From: Desulfosarcina sp. OttesenSCG-928-A07
Lineage (GTDB): Bacteria > Desulfobacterota > Desulfobacteria > Desulfobacterales > Desulfosarcinaceae
Assembly (NCBI GenBank): GCA_030267325.1
Contig: JAJDJS010000011.1
Span: 1-64,000 of the forward strand
Direction: 5' to 3'
DNA: 64,000 nucleotides
Shown here: piece by piece, positions 38,959 to 47,825 of the stretch
Layout of the letters: each line of letters opens with the position of its first letter
Numbering within the stretch: position 1 is the first letter of the stretch
Position numbers and translations under genes: made by a program
Notes under the pieces: generated by a model
Seen by the model: only the letters and a program-made list of their open reading frames with translations
Databases searched by the model: none
What the model was told of the DNA's origin: nothing

Positions 38959-40022
38959 GGCTTGGCTGCCTCCGTTTTATGACTGACAGGGAGTGGTTGA
39001 ATTTCCTGCTTCCGCTTCAGGTAATCGCGTACTTTCTGGATCCCTTCCTTGCATTCAGGCGATGCGCTCATCTCAACATCATCCCACGTTTTTCGTGCCA
39101 TCTCAGTGAATTTGGCCAAATCCGAATCTGACAAGGTGACAATACGGACAGATCGTTTTTCGGCACAACTGAAGGCATCCTGATCCCATTGGTTGCTCCA
39201 GGAGACTGAAAGCGCGGCGACTTCTTTTCCCACTTTTTCCAGCAGTGCCTGAAGATCAGGTGGAAGAGACTGATAAAATCCGTCATTTATAAACAATGAG
39301 GTCGGATTCGGGCTATAAACCCCCGGAAGGACAATACTGCTTACCACTTCGTAAAGCTTGTAGGTTTCCAGCACATAATAGGGATATATGGTACCATCAA
39401 TGGATTTTCGCTGAAGCCCCATATAAATTTCTGTTCCCGCAAGGGCCACTGGTGTCCCCCCCATTTCTTTGACAACGGGCGCGTCCAAGGTGACTGCCCT
39501 GATTTTCTTTCCCTTGAAATCAGCAAGACTGTTTACTTCAAAATTCGTCATGAAACCCATTGTCCCGGTAAACCATGTGGCAAGGCAGTAAGCACCGTGT
39601 TTTTTATGAACGCTTCGCAAATAGTCCATAAAGCCTTCATTATAATAAAGATCAAAGGCCATTTCAGGTGATGTCCAGCTCATTGGAAGCCATTCGGCCT
39701 TTGCTTCTTCCACGGTCCCGGTATAATAAATCGTCCCAGCATAAAGCCCCTCCACAAGCCCCTTTGAGACCGCATTATACCCTTCACCAACACCGACCAA
39801 CTGATTGGGCCAATAGATTTTGACCCGTATCTGGCCATTGGACTCAGCATTGATTCTGTCCGCAAAGGTTTTCGCCATCATCCCTCCATTACTGAGTTCC
39901 GGGTAAACGGATTGAATGCGGAGTCTGTACGATTTGGCCATAGCGATGTTCGTCATCAAAACGACACTGATGAAAACAAAAAAAACAACGATGAACGATC
40001 TTTTCAGGAATGTTCTGAGCAT
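38955..40022 (-). CDS. dctP: TRAP transporter solute-binding protein DctP
   Basis: A 355-residue periplasmic binding protein. It has a signal peptide (residues 1-29, ending MTNIAMAKS) and DctP/7 family features: MMAKTFADRINAESNGQIRVKIY, KIRAVTLDAPVVKEMGGTPVAL (the usual carboxylate-binding Arg is the R of KIRAV) and LQRKSIDGTIYP. The conserved Arg points to a carboxylate ligand. AGGAGG lies 5 nt before the ATG. It is first gene of the minus-strand set, behind a sigma-54 promoter match at 40129-40144. Confidence 0.94.
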   Translation of the reverse strand: MLRTFLKRSFIVVFFVFISVVLMTNIAMAKSYRLRIQSVYPELSNGGMMAKTFADRINAESNGQIRVKIYWPNQLVGVGEGYNAVSKGLVEGLYAGTIYYTGTVEEAKAEWLPMSWTSPEMAFDLYYNEGFMDYLRSVHKKHGAYCLATWFTGTMGFMTNFEVNSLADFKGKKIRAVTLDAPVVKEMGGTPVALAGTEIYMGLQRKSIDGTIYPYYVLETYKLYEVVSSIVLPGVYSPNPTSLFINDGFYQSLPPDLQALLEKVGKEVAALSVSWSNQWDQDAFSCAEKRSVRIVTLSDSDLAKFTEMARKTWDDVEMSASPECKEGIQKVRDYLKRKQEIQPLPVSHKTEAAKP

Positions 40023-40128
40023 GGCGGCCTCCTAGGCGAATGCGTTCGACTTGATAAACATCGTCGGGAGATTCTGATGTACAGGAAACCAGTGCCAGCA
40101 CATCAGAATCGGATCATAAAAATAAAAC

Positions 40129-40144
40129 AGCAAAATTTATGCCG
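40129..40144 (-). promoter_or_regulatory. Sigma-54 promoter of the dctPQM-ligase-racemase set
   Basis: On the minus strand CGGCATAAATTTTGCT matches the sigma-54 consensus TGGCACRNNNNTTGCW, with the invariant GG (-24) and GC (-12) at correct 10-nt spacing and the TTTTGCT -12 region. The predicted start is about 95 bp upstream of the dctP ATG. It mirrors the site at 40683. Confidence 0.65.
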
Positions 40145-40457
40145 CCGAATGAAAGAGACGGACTTCAAGACAAGAATAGCAAAACAATTCAGTATGCTAA
40201 CACTTAAAAAATAAATTTTTAAAAATCATTCTATAAATTCAAATCAATAAAAACATATTCGTCACTCTTCACAACCCAGCTGGTTTGGAATCGGTTACCC
40301 ATCATTTTATAATAATAGCAGCGAGATAAGTATTTTTTTGGGCATTTTAATGAACCCGTTATTGTTGTTGAAATATTTCTACTTGTTGATAATTTTCGAC
40401 AATTGATTTGAAGCATTGCATCTTTATTCGGAATTTCGCATCCAAAAACCGATCAGA

Positions 40458-40474
40458 CTCGAATAACGTTCGAG
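40458..40474. promoter_or_regulatory. Candidate activator-binding palindrome
   Basis: An inverted repeat CTCGAA-taacg-TTCGAG lies between the two divergent sigma-54 promoters, about 210 bp from one and 315 bp from the other, a plausible upstream activator distance. A second small hairpin (ATCCCC/GGGGAT) lies at 40511-40528. The rest of 40023-40794 is AT-rich and without genes. Confidence 0.35.
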
Positions 40475-40682
40475 AAAAAAATAAAGTTCATCAAATATTT
40501 TCATCCTTCTATCCCCTTTTCAGGGGATGGTCACAGATCATGCAGTGTAGAAAATAATCTACTCACCTTAAGTCCATCCCTGTTCTGACGCTCCGCAACA
40601 CTGGTTCAATTTATATTTTTGAATAATGATATCAGATGGTTTTATCGCAAAATCGCCTTTAAATGCATGATGAAGAAAAAGG

Positions 40683-40698
40683 TGGCAACAATTTTGCA
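40683..40698 (+). promoter_or_regulatory. Sigma-54 promoter of the plus-strand catabolic operon
   Basis: TGGCAACAATTTTGCA fits TGGCACRNNNNTTGCW at all invariant positions, including TGGCA and TTTTGCA, with correct GG-N10-GC spacing. The predicted start is near 40709, about 85 bp before the first ATG. The island encodes a sigma-54 activator, which supports function. Confidence 0.72.
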
Positions 40699-40794
40699 TA
40701 TTTTCGCTATTACAATAATATCATATAGTTATTTTGGTTCTCGATAAAAACATTCATCAATCCACAAGGCGAAAGCAAAAGGAAACAGAGACCC

Positions 40795-41667
40795 ATGAAA
40801 ATCGAAAATGTTTTTGTGGCAGGCTGCGGAACCATGGGAAACGGCATTGCCCAGGCATGTGCCCAGTCAGGATACACCGTCACCATGTATGACATTTCAG
40901 CAGATGGCCTCCAAAAGGCCATGGGCACCATCAAAAAATCCATTACCAAATTGGTGGAAAAAGAATTGGTCTCCGGAACGGTTGACGAGATCCTCGGACG
41001 GATACAGCCGACGGAGCAGGCTGAGGCAGCTGCTGATGCGGATTTGATAATTGAGGCGGTATTTGAAAAAATAGAAATCAAGAACGACTTGTTCGCAAAA
41101 CTCAATCCCGTAATTCGCGACACCACGATTGTGGGATCCAATACCTCTGGTCTTACCATTAGTCAGATGGCGGCTGCCACAAAGCGCCCGGAGAACTTTT
41201 TGGGCCTGCACTTTTTCAACCCCGTCCCCCTGATGAAAGCGGTTGAAGTCATCAAGGGCATCACCACTAGTGAAACAACATTTCAGACCGGCAAGGCTTT
41301 TGTGGAATCCCTTGGCAAGGAGCCCATTCTGGTGACCCGGGATATTGCTGGTTTTGTACTGAACCGGATCAATATGCTCACTAACATGGAAGCCATGCGG
41401 TTGGTGGAAAACAATGTCGCCACACCAGAAGATATTGACAAAGGCGCATGCTTGGCATTCGGACGAAAAATGGGGCCCCTTGAAACCAGTGATCTGGTAG
41501 GGCTGGATGTTCAGCTGATGGCGTACACCAATGTCTATGAAGAAGAAAAAGATTTGAGATTTTATCCGCCATCTATCCTCCGCAGAAAAGTGGCCGCCGG
41601 CCATCTGGGACGAAAAACCGGCATTGGCTGGTATGAATACAATGCGGATGGCAGCAGAAAAAAGTAA
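40795..41667 (+). CDS. 3-hydroxyacyl-CoA dehydrogenase (3-hydroxybutyryl-CoA type)
   Basis: A 290-residue NAD-dependent enzyme oxidising L-3-hydroxyacyl-CoA. The N-terminal Rossmann fold has GCGTMGNGIAQACAQSGYTV, and the catalytic His is in FLGLHFFNPVPLMKAVEV. The C-terminal domain has AGFVLNRINMLTNMEAMRLVE and ends with GRKTGIGWYEY. The length matches single-domain HBD/PaaH enzymes. It is first gene of the plus-strand operon behind the sigma-54 element. Confidence 0.94.
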   Translation: MKIENVFVAGCGTMGNGIAQACAQSGYTVTMYDISADGLQKAMGTIKKSITKLVEKELVSGTVDEILGRIQPTEQAEAAADADLIIEAVFEKIEIKNDLFAKLNPVIRDTTIVGSNTSGLTISQMAAATKRPENFLGLHFFNPVPLMKAVEVIKGITTSETTFQTGKAFVESLGKEPILVTRDIAGFVLNRINMLTNMEAMRLVENNVATPEDIDKGACLAFGRKMGPLETSDLVGLDVQLMAYTNVYEEEKDLRFYPPSILRRKVAAGHLGRKTGIGWYEYNADGSRKK

Positions 41668-41750
41668 AACAGGCACAGGGAAGCGATCTGCTCATTCATG
41701 GCTCAGAACTTTTGTGTTTGATATAGCACCCAAATTTGAAAGCGTATTCC

Positions 41751-43292
41751 ATGGCATCAACAACGCAACAGAAAACAACATTACTCATAGATAAGGAAAA
41801 ACAGCTCCGCAATGCCGCCAGTGAGGCGGAAGTCTCCCGGATTCATGCCAGTGGCAGACTCACCCTTTCTGAGCGGATTGATCTTTTTTTTGACGCGGGG
41901 AGTTTTGTTGAACTGGACAAATTTATTGCACACCGGTGTACACACTTTGGCATGGATGCCAAAAAGCTGCCGGGTGATGGTGTTGTCACGGGATATGGAA
42001 AAGTAAATGGCCGTACCGTGTATCTGTTTGCCCAGGACTTTTCAGTCATCGGCGGATCCCTTGGAGAAATGCATGCCAACAAGATCGTAAAATGTATAGA
42101 AAAAGCGATTTTGTCGAGAAGTCCGGTGGTGGGCATGAATGATTCAGGTGGGGCGCGCATCCAGGAAGGCGTGGAAGGACTGATCGGCTACGGAAAGATC
42201 TTTGCCGGAAATGTTGAAGCTTCTGGTGTTGTTCCCCAGATCGCCGCCATCATGGGTCCGTGCGCCGGAGGAGCGGTTTACTCTCCGGCCTTGATGGATT
42301 TTATCTACATGGTGGACAAGGATTATGCTCGCATGTTCATCACTGGACCAGAGGTGGTTCAATCCGTAACCGGCGAGACCGTCTCCCCCATGGAGCTTGG
42401 CGGTGCCATGACCCATAACCGCCAAAGCGGAAACGCGCATTTTGTTGCCGCATCTGACGCGGATTGCATCGCTCAGATCAAACACCTTCTCGGATTTCTG
42501 CCTTCCAGCAGCAAAGATACACCGCCGCGATACCACTGCACTGATCCGGTTGACCGCAGGGCCGCAGAACTGAATACGATTGTCCCGGATCAAGGGAACA
42601 AGCCCTACGACATGAAAGCACTGATCCGCATGGTTGTGGATAATGGCGACATATATGAAGTACAGCCATATTTTGCCATGAACATCGTCACTTGTTTTGC
42701 TCGGATGAACGGTGAGACAGTAGGCATTATCGCCAATCAACCGATGTATTTGGCTGGATGTCTGGATATTAATGCCTCGGACAAAGCCGCACGGTTCATC
42801 CGTTTTTGTGACTGTTTCAATATTCCGTTGGTCACATTTGTGGATGTTCCAGGCTATCTTCCCGGTACGGAACAGGAATTTGGCGGCATCATTCGCCATG
42901 GGGCCAAATTGCTATATGCTTATCCCGAAGCCACCGTTCCCAAAATTACGGTTGTGATCCGAAAGGCCTATGGGGGTGCATACATTGGCATGTGCTCGGG
43001 AAAAGGAGGACCTGACATGGTCATCGCCTGGCCCACTGCGGAAATTGCGGTGATGGGCGCTGACGGCGCAGCCAAAATTATTTTCCGAAAATTTTCTGCG
43101 GAAAACAAGTCGCGTTTGGTGGAAGAATATAAGGAGAAATTTGCTTCACCCTACCCCGCAGCGGAGCGGGGATATGTCGACCGCATCATTGTGCCGGACC
43201 AAACACGACCAGCCATCATCAACGCACTGGAAATGCTTCGGGGAAAAACTGTTTCCACGCCAGACCGGAAGCATGGAAACATGCCGTTATAA
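41751..43292 (+). CDS. Acyl-CoA carboxylase/methylmalonyl-CoA decarboxylase carboxyltransferase subunit
   Basis: A 513-residue crotonase-superfamily carboxyltransferase (PccB/MmdA type). Motifs: GRLTLSERIDLFFDAGSF, NDSGGARIQEGVEGLIGYG, and the second oxyanion segment VIRKAYGGAYIGMCSGKGGP with AWPTAEIAVMGADGAAKIIF. The residue after AYGGAY is Ile412; in Streptomyces enzymes Ile versus Asp there separates broader AccB-like from propionyl-specific PccB selectivity. No biotin carboxylase or biotin carrier is encoded nearby. It probably removes the carboxyl of an alkylmalonyl-CoA. The ATG is preferred over a TTG five codons upstream. Confidence 0.9.
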   Translation: MASTTQQKTTLLIDKEKQLRNAASEAEVSRIHASGRLTLSERIDLFFDAGSFVELDKFIAHRCTHFGMDAKKLPGDGVVTGYGKVNGRTVYLFAQDFSVIGGSLGEMHANKIVKCIEKAILSRSPVVGMNDSGGARIQEGVEGLIGYGKIFAGNVEASGVVPQIAAIMGPCAGGAVYSPALMDFIYMVDKDYARMFITGPEVVQSVTGETVSPMELGGAMTHNRQSGNAHFVAASDADCIAQIKHLLGFLPSSSKDTPPRYHCTDPVDRRAAELNTIVPDQGNKPYDMKALIRMVVDNGDIYEVQPYFAMNIVTCFARMNGETVGIIANQPMYLAGCLDINASDKAARFIRFCDCFNIPLVTFVDVPGYLPGTEQEFGGIIRHGAKLLYAYPEATVPKITVVIRKAYGGAYIGMCSGKGGPDMVIAWPTAEIAVMGADGAAKIIFRKFSAENKSRLVEEYKEKFASPYPAAERGYVDRIIVPDQTRPAIINALEMLRGKTVSTPDRKHGNMPL

Positions 43293-43346
43293 GTGCCGTT
43301 CAATTCAATCTCCATGACATGAAAAACAAAAAGATGAGGTTTTATC

Positions 43347-45356
43347 GTGACTGAAACCAGACTGAAGGAAAAAGATAAACCGTGGCTGATGCGGACATAT
43401 TCAGGTTATGCCAGTGCAGCGGAATCCAACCAATTGTATCGATCAAATCTGGCCAAAGGACAAACCGGCTTGAGTATTGCCTTTGATCTGCCAACCCAGA
43501 CAGGGTACGACTCTGACCACCCGTTTTCCTATGGTGAAGTGGGAAAACTGGGGGTTCCCATGCGAAACCTCGAAGATATGGAATGCCTGTTTGATCAGAT
43601 CCCCATGGCGCAAATGAACACCTCCATGACGATCAATGCGCCCGCTGCCTGGCTATTTGCTTTATACCTCACCGCCGCTTCCCGCCAGAATGCGAATATT
43701 GCCGATTTACGCGGAACCCTTCAGAACGACATTCTGAAAGAATATCTCAGTCGGGGCACCTATATTTTTCCGCCGGCCATCTCCATGCGTCTTTCTGCGG
43801 AAGTCATCAGCTATGCCGTGCGGAACGTCCCCAAATGGAACCCCATCAATATCTGTTCTTATCATCTCCAGGAAAGCGGCGCGACACCCGTTCAGGAATT
43901 GGCTTTTTCACTAGCCAATGCCATTGCGGTATTGGATGAAGTGAAAAAACTGGGGCAGGTCACAGACGCGCAGTTTCCGAGCGTGGTGGGCCGGATTTCA
44001 TTTTTTCTCAATGCAGGTATTCGCTTTGTCGAAGAAATGTGCAAGGTGCGAGCCTTTGACACGCTATGGGACCGCATTTGCCTTGAACGCTACCATGTTC
44101 AGGATCCGAAACTCAGAAGATTTCGTTACGGTATTCAGGTCAACAGTCTAGGACTTTCTGATCGCCAACCCGAAAACAATGTGGCCAGAATTATCTATGA
44201 AATGCTGGGCGTGGTGCTGACGGGCCGTGCACGTGCGCGGTCGGTTCAATTGCCGGCCTGGAATGAAGCGCTGGGGCTGCCCCGGAAGTGGGATCAGCAA
44301 TGGAGTCTTCGCCTTCAGCAGATTTTGGCTTTTGAAACAGACCTTCTGGAATATCCCGACCTGTTTGAAGGCTCACCCGTGATCGCCCAAAAAGAAAAAG
44401 AACTGACAGAAGCAGCCACTGCGGAACTTCAAAAGATACTGGAAATGGGAGGCGCAGTTGCAGCCATTGAAAATGGTTATATGAAGCGACGCTTGGTGGA
44501 AAGCAATGCGATTCGGTTGGGCAATATAGAAAATGGCCAACAGACGGTTGTGGGTGTGAACAAATTTTGCGATGGCGAGCTGTCTCCCTTGGTGGAAGGC
44601 ATGGAACGAGCATTTTTAACGGTTGATGATGCCGTGGAAGCCGAGCAAATCTCAACGCTTCAGGCGTTCAGGCAAAAACGCGATGCCGCCAAAGTGGAAG
44701 AAGCACTCGATGCCCTGAAACAGGGAGTCCGGGATGGCCGCAACATCGTTGAAGTCAGCATGGCATGTGCAGAGGCGGGTGTTACCACCGGAGAATGGAC
44801 TGATGCGTTGCGGGCGATGTTCGGTGAATACCGGGCGCCAACGGGAGTGGACGGACTGTCGCTGCCGATGGAAACCAAAACAGAAAATTATAAGGTCATT
44901 GAAAAAGTCAAAAAACTCAACGCCCGGCTTGGAAGAAACCTGAAAATACTGATTGGAAAGCCCGGACTGGATGGTCATTCAAACGGCGCTGAACAAATTG
45001 CGGTCAAGGCACGGGATGTGGGCATGGAAGTGGTCTATGAGGGCATCCGGTTGACGCCAGAGCAGATTGCGGAGACCGCTCTTCAGGAAGGTGTCCATGT
45101 GATTGGCCTGTCCATCCTCAGCGGTTCCCACACCCGTTTGGTCCCGGAAGTGAGTCGCTGTCTGGCACAACGAGGACTCTCGGACCTTCCGATTGTGCTG
45201 GGTGGCATCATTCCGGAAGCAGATGTCCGCCAGATGAATATTCCGGCTGTCAAAAAAGTCTATGCCCCCAAGGATTATCAATTGAACCAAATTATGTGGG
45301 AAATTGTGGATATCGTAGCAGCGGCGCATCACATTGACATGGCAGATGGCGATTGA
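43347..45356 (+). CDS. Ethylmalonyl-CoA mutase-like (MeaA/Ecm) B12-dependent acyl-CoA mutase
   Basis: A 669-residue adenosylcobalamin enzyme with catalytic and B12 domains in one chain, the length of MeaA/Ecm and shorter than MCM alpha. The substrate region reads DLPTQTGYDSDH (47-58) and MNTSMTINAPAAWL (90-103), as in MeaA/Ecm; methylmalonyl-CoA mutases have DLATHRGYDSDH and MSVSMTMNGAV. The C-terminal Rossmann domain has the base-off motif DGHSNG with His544 as cobalt ligand, then SILSG and GGIIPEAD. It should interconvert an alkylmalonyl-CoA and an alkylsuccinyl-CoA. It is followed at once by its MeaB GTPase gene. The exact alkyl group is unknown. Confidence 0.88.
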   Translation: MTETRLKEKDKPWLMRTYSGYASAAESNQLYRSNLAKGQTGLSIAFDLPTQTGYDSDHPFSYGEVGKLGVPMRNLEDMECLFDQIPMAQMNTSMTINAPAAWLFALYLTAASRQNANIADLRGTLQNDILKEYLSRGTYIFPPAISMRLSAEVISYAVRNVPKWNPINICSYHLQESGATPVQELAFSLANAIAVLDEVKKLGQVTDAQFPSVVGRISFFLNAGIRFVEEMCKVRAFDTLWDRICLERYHVQDPKLRRFRYGIQVNSLGLSDRQPENNVARIIYEMLGVVLTGRARARSVQLPAWNEALGLPRKWDQQWSLRLQQILAFETDLLEYPDLFEGSPVIAQKEKELTEAATAELQKILEMGGAVAAIENGYMKRRLVESNAIRLGNIENGQQTVVGVNKFCDGELSPLVEGMERAFLTVDDAVEAEQISTLQAFRQKRDAAKVEEALDALKQGVRDGRNIVEVSMACAEAGVTTGEWTDALRAMFGEYRAPTGVDGLSLPMETKTENYKVIEKVKKLNARLGRNLKILIGKPGLDGHSNGAEQIAVKARDVGMEVVYEGIRLTPEQIAETALQEGVHVIGLSILSGSHTRLVPEVSRCLAQRGLSDLPIVLGGIIPEADVRQMNIPAVKKVYAPKDYQLNQIMWEIVDIVAAAHHIDMADGD

Positions 45357-45361
45357 TTGAC

Positions 45362-46375
45362 ATGTCAATTTCCCCTCCTGTCGATATCACTGCGCTTCTG
45401 GCCGGCCGCAAGCAAGCAGTTGCCTATGCCCTGAACCTGTTGGAAGACAGGCGTCCTGAAGTGGCTTCACAGGTTCAGCGCTTAGCCGCCTGGCTGAGTC
45501 AGAATGCCAGACCCGGACGCCATGTCATCGGCATCACCGGACCGCCGGGCGTGGGAAAATCCAGCATGATCTCGCGTCTGGTTGAATATTTCCGAAAGCA
45601 TCAGAAAACCATCGGCATCATCAGTATTGATCCCAGCAGCCCCAAGTCTGGTGGCGCATTGCTGGGGGACCGCATTCGAATCCGTCATCGTCCGGACGAT
45701 GACGGCGTTTTTATCCGGAGTTTGGCCGCTGGCGGGCATCTTGGGGGATTGTCAGCCAATATTGGCCATCTGCTGCTACTTCTCGAAGCCGTTTACGATA
45801 TCACTATTCTGGAGACGGTTGGTGTTGGACAATCAGAGACAGATATTGCCCATGCAGTTGACACCGTTATCTCCGTCATTCATCCAGGAAGTGGAGACAT
45901 GCTCCAGTTCATGAAATCCGGCATCATGGAAATCCCTCACATTCTGGTCATCAACAAGGCCGATTGCGGAGAAGCAGCAGCAAGATCATTTTACGATTTG
46001 AAAAATGCCATGATCTACATGGCAACCGACAAGGATGATTGGCAGCCCATCGTCATTCTGACATCAGCGTCCCAGAACAAAGGGTTTGACACGTTGGCAA
46101 CAGCGTTGGATCAGCACTTATCCTGGCTGACGGCGCATGACATCGCCAAAAGGCGTCGTTGGCAGCTCTGGCAGTCGCTTTTGGCATTCTTCAAAGCCGA
46201 ATATGGGAGGTTTGGAAGCCGGTTACTGGGCGGAGAAAGACAAATTCTGAAAATATTGGAGCAGTCTGATGCTTCGACCCCTGACGAGGGGATGCGCTGT
46301 CTGTACGATCAGGTCACTGCCGCCATGAGGCGGAAAATGAATATGGTGGAAGACAAACATATCGGGGATTCATAA
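45362..46375 (+). CDS. meaB: MeaB/ArgK-type G-protein chaperone of the B12 mutase
   Basis: A 337-residue SIMIBI-class GTPase that loads and protects adenosylcobalamin in acyl-CoA mutases. Motifs: Walker A GITGPPGVGKSSMIS, IDPSSPKSGGALLGDRIRI, ETVGVGQSETDIAHAVDT, HPGSGDMLQFMKSGIMEI and NKAD for guanine. The ATG lies 5 bp after the mutase stop; an in-frame TTG three codons earlier would overlap that stop region. The tight linkage confirms B12 use by the mutase. Confidence 0.94.
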   Translation: MSISPPVDITALLAGRKQAVAYALNLLEDRRPEVASQVQRLAAWLSQNARPGRHVIGITGPPGVGKSSMISRLVEYFRKHQKTIGIISIDPSSPKSGGALLGDRIRIRHRPDDDGVFIRSLAAGGHLGGLSANIGHLLLLLEAVYDITILETVGVGQSETDIAHAVDTVISVIHPGSGDMLQFMKSGIMEIPHILVINKADCGEAAARSFYDLKNAMIYMATDKDDWQPIVILTSASQNKGFDTLATALDQHLSWLTAHDIAKRRRWQLWQSLLAFFKAEYGRFGSRLLGGERQILKILEQSDASTPDEGMRCLYDQVTAAMRRKMNMVEDKHIGDS

Positions 46376-46391
46376 CAAAGAGGAGTTCAAT

Positions 46392-47825
46392 ATGGTCGGA
46401 ATCGTTTCATACGGAACGTATATCCCGACGTATCGCATTGATCGCAAATGTATTGCTGATGCGTGGGGAAGAGGCGCGCTTAAAGGTGAACGCAGTTTGG
46501 CCAACAACGATGAAGACAGCATCACGATGGCAGTTGCTGCTGGCATGAATTGCCTGAATGGCAGGGCACGCGAATCGATTGATGGGCTGAATTTTGCCAC
46601 AACAACACCGCCATATCAGGAAAAAATGAATGCGTCCCTGATTTCAGCGGCCATGGATTTTGGCCGGGAAATCAGTATTACAGATTTTGGCTATTCCCTG
46701 CGTTCAGGGGTCGCGGCATTAAAGGCGGCCAGCCATTCTGTCAGTTGCGGTGCAACAACGACCCATCTGGTCACAGCAGCAGACATGCGTTCCGCATATC
46801 CCAAATCCGATGAGGAGCAGTCATTCGGGGACGGTGCCGCAGCCCTTTTGCTCGGTACTGACGGAGTGCTTGCCACCATTGAAGGGCATTGCACACTGAA
46901 CAGTGAAATAATGGATGTCTGGCGCAAAACCGATGATCCCTACATCAATATGTGGGAGGGACGCTTTGTTCAGAATGAAGGCTATATCGCACATGTTAAA
47001 GCGGTTATCCGCACACTTTTGGAAAAACAGGGACTTTCTCCTGAGAATATCGACAAGCTGATCCTTCCGGCGCCAACGGAACAGCTTTTTTCAAAAGTGG
47101 TCAAGTCATTGGGATTCAATTTGGAAACTCAGGCTCAGCCTTCACTGTTGTCCCAGGTGGGATATTGCGGAACTGCACATCCACTGATGATGTTGTGTCA
47201 TGCCCTTGAGACGGCCAAACCAGGAGAACTGCTGCTGCTGGCGGCATATGGTGACGGTGCTGACGCATTTCTTTTCAAAGTCACCGATCATCCGCCCCAA
47301 AGACATTGCGCCGTTCGTACCGAATCATTTTTAAAAACCAAGCTCATGCTTCCCGCTTACGGGAGATTTCTCAGTTACAAGGAAGTGGTTACACCGCTTC
47401 CGGGCGAACCCTTCCGTCTGATGCCTTCGGCCACTGCCACCTGGCGGGAGGGCGATTCCATGTTGCGGTGTCATGCCAGCAAATGCCGCGCCTGCGGATG
47501 TGTCAGTTTTCCCATCCAGAGAATCTGCCCTCAGTGCAGGTCAAAAGACGATTTTGACATAACCCGCCTGTCCGATCAGAAAGGAAAAATTTTTACTTTC
47601 ACACGGGACAACATCGCCGGCCGCAGCGACGATCCGATCGTGGTTCAGACGGTTGCTGAATTTGACGAAGGTGTCCGGTTTTACGGATTGATGACAGATT
47701 GTGATCCATCCCAGATTGAACTGGACCAGATGGTAGAGCTGACGTTCCGGAAATTTTATGACGGCGCTGGATTTCACAATTATTTCTGGAAATTGAGACC
47801 TGCGCGGGAAGATAAGGGGGAATAA
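46392..47825 (+). CDS. HMG-CoA synthase-like/DUF35 (OB-fold) fusion lacking catalytic residues
   Basis: A 477-residue fusion. Residues 1-340 follow the archaeal HMG-CoA synthase fold (NNDEDSITMAVAAG, QSFGDGAAALLLG, LLLLAAYGDGADAF). Where the family has its catalytic Cys (ACxxA) this protein has FGYSLRSG with Tyr101/Ser102, and the HQPN His position reads PAPT (Pro226). Residues 355-475 are a DUF35 domain with a zinc ribbon (C365, C368, C379, C382) and an OB-fold. In archaea DUF35 bridges thiolase and HMG-CoA synthase for acyl-CoA channelling. The thiolase gene starts on the next base, so this is probably a non-catalytic thiolase partner, broadly like BbsA. Confidence 0.82.
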   Translation: MVGIVSYGTYIPTYRIDRKCIADAWGRGALKGERSLANNDEDSITMAVAAGMNCLNGRARESIDGLNFATTTPPYQEKMNASLISAAMDFGREISITDFGYSLRSGVAALKAASHSVSCGATTTHLVTAADMRSAYPKSDEEQSFGDGAAALLLGTDGVLATIEGHCTLNSEIMDVWRKTDDPYINMWEGRFVQNEGYIAHVKAVIRTLLEKQGLSPENIDKLILPAPTEQLFSKVVKSLGFNLETQAQPSLLSQVGYCGTAHPLMMLCHALETAKPGELLLLAAYGDGADAFLFKVTDHPPQRHCAVRTESFLKTKLMLPAYGRFLSYKEVVTPLPGEPFRLMPSATATWREGDSMLRCHASKCRACGCVSFPIQRICPQCRSKDDFDITRLSDQKGKIFTFTRDNIAGRSDDPIVVQTVAEFDEGVRFYGLMTDCDPSQIELDQMVELTFRKFYDGAGFHNYFWKLRPAREDKGE

